8,674 bases of DNA from Lentisphaeria bacterium (GTDB taxonomy: Bacteria; Verrucomicrobiota; Lentisphaeria; Victivallales; UBA1829), in assembly GCA_017540385.1 (NCBI GenBank), contig JAFYBD010000213.1:1-8674 (forward strand), written 5' to 3'. Positions 1 through 6,544 of this stretch are shown in pieces. Numbering within the stretch: position 1 is the first letter of the stretch; the number at the start of each line of letters is the position of its first letter. Below the pieces are notes generated by a model, which was not told the origin of the DNA, ran no database searches, and was given only the letters and a program-made list of their open reading frames with translations. Position numbers and translations under genes: made by a program.

Positions 1-443
1 ACACGTTTCTCCGCACGGCGCATCACGCGTTTCGCCGCCGGATTCAAATCGTCGTAGCCGGCCGCGTGCAGCAGTCCGTGGACCACGTACAGCGCGACCT
101 CCTCGGAATACGGCAGACCGCGTTTGCGCGCTTCGCGGTGCGCCACGGCCGGGCACACGATCAGCTCGACCGAAGGATCGTCGCCGTCGTCCTCGTCGTC
201 GCCGAACGCCGGGTCCTCCCCGGTCCGGTAATCGAAGCTGATGACGTCCGTGGGGCCGTGATGCCCCAGGAAATCCTCATTCACGCGCTCGATGCCGTCA
301 GGCGAGAGGAACGACACGCAGACGCCGCCCGGGACGTCGCCGAGTCCGGCGAGTTCGGCGGCCGCGGCCGTCATCCTGCGGAGACGCGCCCTCGACGGGG
401 CCGGATAATCGCGTCCGGCGCGCCAGATCGTGACCGCCTTCAT
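1..443 (-). CDS. ybeY: YbeY endoribonuclease / 16S rRNA maturation factor (C-terminus cut by window edge)
   Basis: YbeY is a metal-dependent single-strand RNase needed for 16S rRNA 3' end maturation and 70S ribosome quality control in the cytoplasm. The visible 147 residues read through the left edge of the window. The family signature is clear: PTDVISF at about 64-70, then the metal site HGLLHAAGYDD at 122-132, followed by the usual basic helix (AAKRVMRRAEKR). H122 and H126 match the first two zinc ligands, but the third position, normally His, is Asp132. An acidic stretch at about 76-90 (EDPAFGDDEDDGDDP) replaces the short loop usually found between the TDV-SF strand and the next strand. 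The start ATG overlaps the stop of the upstream HD gene in an ATGA, and a strong GGAGGAG ribosome site lies 7 bp upstream, so translation is probably coupled. The family call is secure; catalytic competence with Asp132 is not proven. Confidence 0.93.
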   Translation of the reverse strand, partial: MKAVTIWRAGRDYPAPSRARLRRMTAAAAELAGLGDVPGGVCVSFLSPDGIERVNEDFLGHHGPTDVISFDYRTGEDPAFGDDEDDGDDPSVELIVCPAVAHREARKRGLPYSEEVALYVVHGLLHAAGYDDLNPAAKRVMRRAEKR

Positions 444-2779
444 GAGAGCTTCTCCTCCACGCGCGAATACGAGATGCGCGTATGGTTCATGGATTTCAGC
501 GTCTTCAGGAACGACTCGCGGATGCGCGTGAGCTGTTCCAGCGTGATATGCGAGGCGTCCAGCTGTTTCCGCTGGATTTTGCCGTTGAAAATCTTTTCCA
601 CGAGCGCGCGGACGTTCTCCTCGGTCGCGTCCTCCATCGAGCACACGGCCGCTTCGCAGCAGTCCGCCAGCATCAGGATCACGACCTCGAGTTCCTGGGG
701 CAGCGGTCCCGGATAACGGAACGGCTCTTCGGGGGGGATCGTGCCCGTGCGCTTCTTCTCCTCCTCGTAGAAGAACGAGATGAAGTCGTTTCCGTGATGG
801 CACTCGATGGCCCGGCGGAGCGGCGTTTTGAGCTTGTATTTGCGCGCGAGCTGCACGCCGTATTCCACATGATGGCGGATGATCTCCGCGCTCTTCTCCG
901 GCAGGATGCCCTTGAACATGTCCTTGCCGTGGGCGTTCTCCGTGAACATCTCCGGCGACGCGAGCTTGCCGACGTCGTGGAAGAGCGCGTACGACTGCAC
1001 CTTCAGCGACATCGCGCCGACGCTGTTCGCGGCCTCCTCGGCCAGCAGGGCGACGCGTTCGCTGTGGTGATACGTGCCCGGAGCCTCCATCTGGAGCTGT
1101 TTCAGCAGCGGATGGTTCCGGTCCGTGAGCGACAGGTACGACATGTTGCTCGTCACGTCCAGCACGGTTTCCAGCACGATCACCAGCACCAGCGCCAGAC
1201 TCGCCGTCAGCAGGCCCGCCGTCAGCGGCACGGCCAGGCTGAACCCGAGCAGGTTCCACATGCGTTCGCGCACGATGGTCAGGCAGTCGGGACTCTGGCG
1301 GAAGATCAGCGAGGAGAGCATCATCGTGATCGTGCAGGAAAAGAACGACGCCGTGAAGAATTTCTTGTAATCGTAGACGCCCCGCACGGCCGCCGTGCAG
1401 ACCGCGCAGACGAAGAGACCGGAGACGAACGCCGGGAACGACAGGTCCAGTGCCACGGCCGACACGCCCGAGACGAAAATCCCGGCGAACACCGCCGCAC
1501 GGCCGCTGTAAATGACCGCGATCACCATCGCGGGCAGAGCCAGGGGCATCGCCAGATACAGCGGCACGATCGGGTAGCCGCCCGACAGCGCCACGTCGTT
1601 GTACAGCTCCATGCTCACCCGGTCGCAGACGATGGAGAAGATCACGATGAAGCCGATGAGCCAGATCGACCGGTTGTTGCCGATGAGCTCGGGGTGGACG
1701 CGCGCGATGTAGATGCAGGAGAAGACGATGAGCAGGGCCACCAGCATGATCTTCTGGAAGATGTTCGACCCGGTGAAACGCGCCTGTCGCGCCATCGTGT
1801 ACGCCCGCGAATACGCCTGGAAGAGCTCGAATTTCTCCTTCGTCACGAGTTCGCGCTTCTGGATCAGGATGGTGTCTTTCTTGTACAGGACCTCGGGCTC
1901 GCGTTCCGTCTTCGGCACGGCTTCGTATTCCTCCTTCAGACGGCTCACGGTCAGATCGTCGTCGTAGGTGAGGTTGCCGCCTGCATAGAGACGGCGGAAG
2001 AAATCGAACAGCGTCTTTTCGTAGGCCGGACGCTGACTTGCGGAAACTGCCGACAGAAGCGCGTCCACGGTCTGCTCCGCGGCGATCCTCGGAGTCGGGA
2101 TGCGCCCGAGCTTGAGGGGGCCGACCTCGCGCAATTCGAGGTCCAGTATCTTCGCGTTCAGCTGCACGTTCACGGCGGTCATTTCGTCGCCGGTCTGCGG
2201 ACGCTCCGCGAAAATCTGCGCCTTCTTCAGTTCCTCCTCGGACGCGATGCCTCCGATCACGATCTCCTCGACCTGACCGGCCGCCTTGGTCATGCGGGCC
2301 TCGTCCAGCGCGATCTGGCGCAGGTAATTGAAGAGCTGCGGCTGCATTTCCCGCACGAAGGAAACGAGCTCGTTGAGTTCGCCGTCCGCGTTTTCCGGCG
2401 TGTTGTACGGCTTATGCTCCTCCTCGGAAGCGTTCCGGCGGAGGATCTCCTTCATCAGATGGGCGTAGCCCGCCGTCATCTTCTCCTTGCGCGCCGGATC
2501 GAGCCGGAAATAACGCGGGAATTCAAGGGCGAAGCTGCGGAAATACCGGTCCTTCTCCTTCGAATTCTGGTACGTGAAGTCGCACTCCGCCTCGACGTCC
2601 TGAGGCGAACGCGCCCCCTCGACCAGGATCGGCAGGTCGCCCTGGGACGGGACCAGCAGCAGGAAGACGCTGGCGGCGAAGACCATCAGGATCATCAGCA
2701 GCGACACCGCGGCCGAACGCTGCAGTTTTCCGCCGATGCTTTCGAGCTTCGCGCTCAGTTTTTCACTTCGTTTCGTCAT
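440..2779 (-). CDS. pgpH: 7TM receptor with HD hydrolase domain (YqfF/PgpH family, putative c-di-AMP phosphodiesterase)
   Basis: A 779-residue inner-membrane protein of the 7TMR-HD family. In Listeria and Bacillus, members (PgpH/YqfF) hydrolyse cyclic di-AMP. Order of parts: a charged cytosolic tail (1-22), one membrane helix (about 23-44), a large extracytoplasmic domain (about 47-335, including the KKDTILIQKRELVT segment typical of the 7TM-HDED domain), seven membrane helices between about 341 and 537, and a cytosolic HD domain (about 565-760). The metal-binding set looks complete: HH571-572, HD601-602 within FHDVGK, HH636-637, HH661-662 and D706 in MLADCCEAAV. The preceding phoH gene ends 2 bp before this start, and ybeY overlaps its stop by 4 bp, the classic phoH-yqfF-ybeY arrangement. 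The upstream ribosome site is weak (AAAGG), in line with coupling to phoH. Family membership is secure; c-di-AMP as substrate is inferred from homologues. Confidence 0.93.
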   Translation of the reverse strand: MTKRSEKLSAKLESIGGKLQRSAAVSLLMILMVFAASVFLLLVPSQGDLPILVEGARSPQDVEAECDFTYQNSKEKDRYFRSFALEFPRYFRLDPARKEKMTAGYAHLMKEILRRNASEEEHKPYNTPENADGELNELVSFVREMQPQLFNYLRQIALDEARMTKAAGQVEEIVIGGIASEEELKKAQIFAERPQTGDEMTAVNVQLNAKILDLELREVGPLKLGRIPTPRIAAEQTVDALLSAVSASQRPAYEKTLFDFFRRLYAGGNLTYDDDLTVSRLKEEYEAVPKTEREPEVLYKKDTILIQKRELVTKEKFELFQAYSRAYTMARQARFTGSNIFQKIMLVALLIVFSCIYIARVHPELIGNNRSIWLIGFIVIFSIVCDRVSMELYNDVALSGGYPIVPLYLAMPLALPAMVIAVIYSGRAAVFAGIFVSGVSAVALDLSFPAFVSGLFVCAVCTAAVRGVYDYKKFFTASFFSCTITMMLSSLIFRQSPDCLTIVRERMWNLLGFSLAVPLTAGLLTASLALVLVIVLETVLDVTSNMSYLSLTDRNHPLLKQLQMEAPGTYHHSERVALLAEEAANSVGAMSLKVQSYALFHDVGKLASPEMFTENAHGKDMFKGILPEKSAEIIRHHVEYGVQLARKYKLKTPLRRAIECHHGNDFISFFYEEEKKRTGTIPPEEPFRYPGPLPQELEVVILMLADCCEAAVCSMEDATEENVRALVEKIFNGKIQRKQLDASHITLEQLTRIRESFLKTLKSMNHTRISYSRVEEKLS
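451..458 (-). promoter_or_regulatory. Shine-Dalgarno of ybeY
   Basis: The minus strand reads GGAGGAGA here, 7 bp before the ybeY ATG at 443 and inside the last codons of the HD-domain gene. It fixes the ybeY start and suggests that terminating ribosomes can restart at the ATGA overlap. Confidence 0.8.
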
Positions 2780-2781
2780 AG

Positions 2782-3792
2782 TCAGGCGCCTTTCGCGTGC
2801 GGCGGGTTCTCCCGGTAGGCCCGGATGATCTTCTCCACCAGCGGATGCCGCACCACGTCGCGCGTGTCAAAGCGGCAGACCGCCACGCCGTCGACTCCGG
2901 CGAGGGTGTCCAGCGCGTGCGGCAGCCCGGACTGGCCGTGCGGGATGTCCGCCTGCGAGGGATCGCCGCAGACCACGCATTTGGAGTGGAATCCGAGTCG
3001 GGTGAGGAACATGAACATCTGCTCGTGGGAGGCGTTCTGGGCCTCGTCCAGGATCACGAACGCATGGTTGAGCGTGCGCCCGCGCATAAAAGCCAGCGGA
3101 GCCACCTCGATGACTCCGCGCGACATCAGTTCCTCGGCGGCCGCGTAGTCCATCATTTCGCGGAGGGCGTCGTGGAGCGGCCGCAGATAGGGGTTGATCT
3201 TCTCCTGAAGCGTCCCGGGCAGGAACCCGAGGTTTTCGCCGGCTTCGACGGCCGGACGCGTCAGGATGATGCGGTTGTACTGCCCGGAAACGAGCAGGGA
3301 AACGGCCATCGCCATGGCCAGGTAAGTCTTGCCGGTTCCCGCGGGCCCCACGCCGAACACGAGGTCCTTGCTCCGCATGGCGCGCAGATACGCCAGCTGG
3401 TTCGGGGAGCGCGCGGAAACGTCTTTCTTGCCGGCGCCCACGGGGACGCGTTCGGCGAAGTAGGTCCCGAGGTCCTGTTCGCGTCCCTCGCGCCAGGCGT
3501 CCAGCGCGAGATCGAATTCGGACTGGTCGAGGCTCCGGCCGCGTTCCTTCTGGAGGCGGCGGAGTTCGCGCAGGAAGCCTTCTCCGCGGTGTTCGGGGGT
3601 GTCCTCGACGGGCGCGGCCCACGACTCGCGGGAGGCGAATTTCACGCCCAGCGCATATTCCGCGGCGGACAGGTTCCCGGTCAGGTTCCCGGCGAACGCC
3701 GATTCCAGCGCGCCGGGGCTGTCAAAGTAGACGCGGTTCGAGTCCCGGCCGCCCGGGACGCCGTCGTCCGAACCTGTTCCCGTGGATTGCAT
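2782..3792 (-). CDS. phoH: PhoH-like ATPase
   Basis: A cytoplasmic P-loop ATPase of the PhoH family, 336 residues from the chosen ATG. PhoH proteins are linked to RNA metabolism and often sit beside ybeY; the exact reaction is not settled. Visible motifs: Walker A GPAGTGKT at 149-156, the family motif ILTRPAVEAGENLGFLPG at 176-193, Walker B VILDEAQN at 246-253, the GDPSQ sensor at 277-281, and the C-terminal RDVVRHPLV signature at 311-319. The N-terminal 100 residues keep only a degraded form of the usual KH-like region. The reading frame is open further, to an ATG at 3921, but that extension lies entirely over the lipoprotein gene's 3' end and has no family similarity, so I start 11 bp after the lipoprotein stop. 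No classic GGAGG precedes this ATG; a GTGATCC match to the far end of the extended Shine-Dalgarno lies 8 bp upstream. The next gene begins 2 bp after its stop. Confidence 0.93.
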   Translation of the reverse strand: MQSTGTGSDDGVPGGRDSNRVYFDSPGALESAFAGNLTGNLSAAEYALGVKFASRESWAAPVEDTPEHRGEGFLRELRRLQKERGRSLDQSEFDLALDAWREGREQDLGTYFAERVPVGAGKKDVSARSPNQLAYLRAMRSKDLVFGVGPAGTGKTYLAMAMAVSLLVSGQYNRIILTRPAVEAGENLGFLPGTLQEKINPYLRPLHDALREMMDYAAAEELMSRGVIEVAPLAFMRGRTLNHAFVILDEAQNASHEQMFMFLTRLGFHSKCVVCGDPSQADIPHGQSGLPHALDTLAGVDGVAVCRFDTRDVVRHPLVEKIIRAYRENPPHAKGA

Positions 3793-3803
3793 GGAGGGGC
3801 GGA

Positions 3804-4745
3804 TCACTTCGGGGAAACGGTGACCTTCTTGACTGCGGGGATCACGAGCTTGGTGCCGATCTTCAGGAAGTTCGGCTTGCCGTTCAGCGTTTCCTTGTTC
3901 GCGTCGAAGATGATCTCCCACTCGGTCCCGTCGTGATAGAACGTCTTCGCGAGGGAGGACAGGGTGTCGCCGTCCTTCACGACGTAATCGGTGGCGGGCT
4001 TGTCGGTGTCGACGACGAGTTTCTCGCGGGCGGGTTTGGCCTTGGCCGTTTCATCGGCCTTCTGGTCCTTCTGATCCTTCTGGTCCTTCTGGGCGCGGAC
4101 TTCGGCCTTGCGCTGCGCCATGATGTCGTCGTTGGTCATCACGTTGATCTTCGTGATTCCGGCGGCCTTGCACCAGTCGATGGCGGCGTTCATGTCGGAC
4201 TCCGCGGAACGCGGACGGCCGAACAGGATCACGGCGATGTCCTTGTTCGTCTTGCCGGTCTCGTTCAGGGCGCTCTTCAACGCGGCGGAATTCACGCGTT
4301 CGCCGTTGACGGCATACACGCCGTCGACGCCTGCCTCGACCGGGAACACGTCCACGCGCATGAACTTCGCGGGAGCGGCGGGTTTCGTCTCGACGGGCTG
4401 CGGTTTCACTTCCTGCACCTGCGCCTGAGTCTGCTGTTTCGGCTTGGAGGCCGCAGGGGTCTCGTCGACTTTCTTCACCGGGGCGGAAGCGGAGGTCTTC
4501 TCGTCGGCCGCGACCACCGCGGGCGCGTTATCCTTGCCGTCCACCGGGCGGGGCTCGCCGAACGCTTCGGCGTAGGCCGGATTGCCTTCCGGCATTTCCT
4601 CCGGGGGCTGCCAGTCGGGATAGGACGATTGGATGCCGGGCGTCCAGGCTTCGGCGTCCTCGTCTTCCGGCGGGGGCACGTTGGAGGCGCAGGAGACCAG
4701 GACAAGCATGGCGGCGAACGAAGCGGCGAACGAAAGCGTTTTCAT
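3804..4745 (-). CDS. Lipoprotein with probable ExbD/TolR-like domain and C-terminal LysM domain
   Basis: A 313-residue predicted lipoprotein that I cannot match to a named gene. It has a short signal peptide with lipobox LVSC and Cys19 as the lipidation site. Residue +2 is Ala, so outer-membrane sorting is likely in a diderm. Residues about 25-127 are a low-complexity Pro/Glu/Lys/Gln/Ala linker. Residues about 128-206 form a compact domain: GVYAVNGERVNSAALKSAL, then IAVILFG, then AAIDWCKAAGITKINVMT. This resembles the periplasmic domain of ExbD/TolR. A charged linker with a KDQ triplet repeat (220-228) follows. A LysM peptidoglycan-binding domain occupies about 253-304 (DYVVKDGDTLSSLAKTFY to LKIGTKLVIP). 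The protein probably tethers the envelope to the cell wall. It sits 50 bp after fabF and 11 bp before phoH. LysM and lipobox are firm; the ExbD-like call is by eye. Confidence 0.88.
   Translation of the reverse strand: MKTLSFAASFAAMLVLVSCASNVPPPEDEDAEAWTPGIQSSYPDWQPPEEMPEGNPAYAEAFGEPRPVDGKDNAPAVVAADEKTSASAPVKKVDETPAASKPKQQTQAQVQEVKPQPVETKPAAPAKFMRVDVFPVEAGVDGVYAVNGERVNSAALKSALNETGKTNKDIAVILFGRPRSAESDMNAAIDWCKAAGITKINVMTNDDIMAQRKAEVRAQKDQKDQKDQKADETAKAKPAREKLVVDTDKPATDYVVKDGDTLSSLAKTFYHDGTEWEIIFDANKETLNGKPNFLKIGTKLVIPAVKKVTVSPK
4058..4093 (-). repeat. 9-bp tandem repeat coding for Lys-Asp-Gln triplets
   Basis: Four copies of a 9-bp unit (plus strand ccttctggt, with one base changed in the second copy and the last base changed in the fourth). 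They encode the repeated KDQ in the linker before the LysM domain. The repeat is in frame, so copy-number change would alter linker length without breaking the gene. Confidence 0.8.
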
Positions 4746-4750
4746 AAAGG

Positions 4751-4756
4751 ACCTCC
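4751..4756 (-). promoter_or_regulatory. Shine-Dalgarno of the LysM lipoprotein gene
   Basis: The minus strand reads GGAGGT, 5 bp before the ATG at 4745. It is the strongest ribosome site in the left half of the window. The 50-bp gap to fabF holds no hairpin or clear promoter that I can see, so co-transcription with fabF is likely. Confidence 0.8.
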
Positions 4757-4795
4757 GAATGAAGTGGATTTGAACTTAAAAACTGACGATTGGAC

Positions 4796-6058
4796 TCACT
4801 GGAACCGGCGGAGCGCGATCACGCCGTTGTGGCCGCCGAACCCGAGATTGGTGTTCAGCGCCACGTCGACCTTGCGTTCCCGCGCGGTGTTGGGCGTGTA
4901 GTCCAGGTCACATTCGGGGTCCGGGGTCGTGTAGTTGATGGTCGGCGGGACGATGCCCGTCTCAATGGTTTTCGAGGCGATGATGGTCTCGAAGCCGCCG
5001 GCCGCGCCGAGGCCGTGCCCCATCGCGCCCTTCGTGCTGCTGATAGCCATCTTCCGTGTATGGTCGCCGAACAGCGCCTTGATCGCCTGCGTCTCGCACA
5101 GGTCGTTCAGATGCGTGCTCGTGCCGTGGGCGTTGATGTAATCCACGTCCTCGGGGTTCAGACCGGCGTTGTCGAGCGCCATCTGGAACGCCCTCATGCC
5201 GCCCGTCCCGCCGGGGATCGGGGCCGTCATGTGGTACGCGTCGCCGGTCGCGCCGTAGCCGACCACTTCGCTGTGGATACGGGCGCCGCGTTTGATCGCG
5301 TGCTCGTATTCCTCGAGGATCAGCACGCCCGCGCCTTCGGACATCACGAATCCGTCGCGGTCGCGGTCGAACGGACGGCTGGCGAGTTCGGGCGTGTCGT
5401 TGAAATGCGTGCTCATGGCCTTCATGGAGCAGAACCCGGCATAGCCGAGGCGCGTGATGGACGATTCCGCGCCGCCGGTCACCATCATGTCCGCGCGGCC
5501 GCTGGCGATCGCGTCGAAGCTCTCGCCGATGGCGTGCGTGGCCGTGGAGCATGCGGAAACGACCGAGAAGTTCGGGCCGCCCGCTCCGCAGCGGATGGAG
5601 ATCATGCCGGAGGCCATGTTCGTGATGATGGACGGGATCATGAACGGCGAAACGAAGCGCGGCCCCTTGTTCAGGAGCGCGGCGCACTGGCTCTCGATGG
5701 TGTGCAGTCCGCCGATGCCGCTGCCGACGACCACGCCCACGCGGGACGGATCGATGCAGCTGCCTTCCGAACGGAAGTCCTCGGGGAGTCCGGCGTCGCG
5801 GCGGGCCTCGTCGAACGCGACGAGCGCGAACGTGACGAAGCTGTCGACGCGGCGGTAGTCCTTTTCGGATATGACGCTGGCCCAGTCGAGATTTTTCACC
5901 TCGCCGCCGACCTGTGTCTTGAAATCGCCGGGGTCGAACTGCGTGACACGTCCGATGCCGCACCGTCCGTTAATCAGGGAATCCCACATGGTCTGCACAT
6001 TGTTTCCCACGCAGGAAACCGCCCCGTATCCGGTTATTACTACTCGCCGTTTATTCAT
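4796..6058 (-). CDS. fabF: 3-oxoacyl-[acyl-carrier-protein] synthase II
   Basis: FabF condenses malonyl-ACP with a growing acyl-ACP to lengthen fatty acids in the cytoplasmic type II pathway. The 420-residue length is normal for the family. The thiolase-fold catalytic triad is intact: nucleophile Cys170 in VVSACSTATHAIGE, His311 in NAHGTSTHLND and His348 in STKGAMGHGLGAAGG, with the structural Lys343. The C-terminal NTNLGFGGHN motif is present at about 402-411. The ATG start has a GGAGA ribosome site 6 bp upstream. It follows acpP, its carrier protein, but an intrinsic terminator lies between the two genes. Small changes such as GTSTHLND for the more usual GTSTPLND do not touch catalytic residues. 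A KASI (FabB) or specialised KAS is less likely given the fabD-fabG-acpP neighbours and close match to FabF. Confidence 0.96.
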   Translation of the reverse strand: MNKRRVVITGYGAVSCVGNNVQTMWDSLINGRCGIGRVTQFDPGDFKTQVGGEVKNLDWASVISEKDYRRVDSFVTFALVAFDEARRDAGLPEDFRSEGSCIDPSRVGVVVGSGIGGLHTIESQCAALLNKGPRFVSPFMIPSIITNMASGMISIRCGAGGPNFSVVSACSTATHAIGESFDAIASGRADMMVTGGAESSITRLGYAGFCSMKAMSTHFNDTPELASRPFDRDRDGFVMSEGAGVLILEEYEHAIKRGARIHSEVVGYGATGDAYHMTAPIPGGTGGMRAFQMALDNAGLNPEDVDYINAHGTSTHLNDLCETQAIKALFGDHTRKMAISSTKGAMGHGLGAAGGFETIIASKTIETGIVPPTINYTTPDPECDLDYTPNTARERKVDVALNTNLGFGGHNGVIALRRFQ

Positions 6059-6064
6059 ACATTA

Positions 6065-6069
6065 TCTCC
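6065..6069 (-). promoter_or_regulatory. Shine-Dalgarno of fabF
   Basis: The minus strand reads GGAGA, 6 bp before the fabF ATG at 6058. It lies 5 bp beyond the T-tract of the acpP terminator, so read-through transcripts would carry it. Confidence 0.7.
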
Positions 6070-6074
6070 GGTCC

Positions 6075-6113
6075 AAAAAAAGAAAAAAAAGGGTCACTCG
6101 GAACGAATGACCC
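6075..6113 (-). terminator. Intrinsic terminator between acpP and fabF
   Basis: On the minus strand a 9-bp stem GGGTCATTC / GAGTGACCC (one T-G wobble) encloses a 5-base loop GTTCC. A run of eight T, one C and seven T follows directly. This is a textbook Rho-independent terminator oriented with the genes, 20 bp after the acpP stop and just before fabF. The mirrored strand has an A-run before the stem and no T-run after it, so it is not bidirectional. Confidence 0.92.
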
Positions 6114-6133
6114 CTGGAAACAAAAGAAGGAAA

Positions 6134-6382
6134 TTATTCCTTGGCTGCAGCCGTCTTGCTCTCGATGTACTTGATCGCATCGCCGACGGTTTTCAGTTTC
6201 TCGGCTTCCTCGTCCGGAATCTCGGAGCTGAATTCCTCTTCGAGAGCCATGATCATTTCCACGATGTCGAGCGAATCGGCGTTCAGGTCTTCGACGAAAC
6301 GGGCGTCTTCGGTAACCTGATCGGGGGCGACTGCGAGCTGCTTCACGACGAGCTCTTTGACTTTTTCTGCGATAGTGGACAT
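6134..6382 (-). CDS. acpP: Acyl carrier protein
   Basis: An 82-residue acidic carrier that holds growing acyl chains on a 4'-phosphopantetheine arm in the cytoplasm. The attachment site is Ser37 in the motif NADSLDIVEM (34-43), and the rest follows the four-helix ACP pattern with an acidic helix II (ALEEEFSSEIPDEEAEKL). Length is typical, with a short Ala/Lys-rich tail. I start at ATG 6382, because an AAAGGA ribosome site lies 6 bp upstream and the usual ACP N-terminus (MSTIAEKVKELV) begins there. The frame stays open to an ATG at 6475, but those 31 extra codons run through the AT-rich leader and promoter region and do not look like ACP. It sits between fabG and fabF, with its own promoter candidate upstream and a terminator just downstream, consistent with high expression as a short transcript. 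Confidence 0.97.
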   Translation of the reverse strand: MSTIAEKVKELVVKQLAVAPDQVTEDARFVEDLNADSLDIVEMIMALEEEFSSEIPDEEAEKLKTVGDAIKYIESKTAAAKE

Positions 6383-6388
6383 GTTCGA

Positions 6389-6394
6389 TCCTTT
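6389..6394 (-). promoter_or_regulatory. Shine-Dalgarno of acpP
   Basis: The minus strand reads AAAGGA, 6 bp before the ATG at 6382. It decides the short start of acpP over the upstream in-frame ATG. Confidence 0.75.
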
Positions 6395-6445
6395 CGTGAT
6401 TGTAAGGGTGGGTTTCGTTTGTTGTTTTTCAAAGAGTATATGCCT

Positions 6446-6475
6446 ATAATATACACCCGTTTTGGCGATTTGCAA
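6446..6475 (-). promoter_or_regulatory. Candidate sigma-70-type promoter for acpP
   Basis: The minus strand has TTGCAA (6470-6475, 4 of 6 matches to the -35 consensus), 18 bp, then TATTAT (6446-6451, 5 of 6 to the -10). It lies in a distinctly AT-rich island within GC-rich DNA, about 65 bp before the acpP ATG, giving a leader of roughly 57 bases. Overlapping TA-rich alternatives (TATATT, CATATACT) make the exact -10 uncertain. Confidence 0.55.
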
Positions 6476-6482
6476 ATCCGCA

Positions 6483-6497
6483 ACGCGTTTTTCGCGT
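6483..6497. repeat. Short inverted repeat upstream of the acpP promoter
   Basis: ACGCG and CGCGT flank a TTTTT spacer, 8 bp upstream of the -35 candidate. It could be a weak hairpin or an operator half-site pair. On the plus strand a T-run follows, but no plus-strand gene leads into it. Confidence 0.35.
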
Positions 6498-6521
6498 GTT
6501 TTTATGGGCTTTTCATGCTTT

Positions 6522-6539
6522 CCGCGTCAATGACCGCGG
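6522..6539 (-). other. Hairpin just after the fabG stop, without T-tract
   Basis: The minus strand forms CCGCG / CGCGG with an 8-base loop, beginning 5 bp after the fabG stop codon. No T-run follows on the minus strand, so it does not look like an intrinsic terminator. It could protect the fabG 3' end or do nothing. Confidence 0.3.
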
Positions 6540-6544
6540 CCGCC

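Noticed and set aside
3793..3921. 43-codon N-terminal extension of PhoH to an upstream ATG
   Set aside because: It overlaps the 3' end of the lipoprotein gene in another frame and has no PhoH similarity; the ATG at 3792 directly follows the lipoprotein stop.
6383..6475. 31-codon N-terminal extension of acyl carrier protein
   Set aside because: It runs through the leader and promoter candidate; ACP length and the ribosome site both fit the start at 6382.
6483..6503. Possible plus-strand terminator (ACGCG-T5-CGCGT followed by T-run)
   Set aside because: No plus-strand gene leads into it and the stem is only 5 bp; kept only as an inverted repeat.
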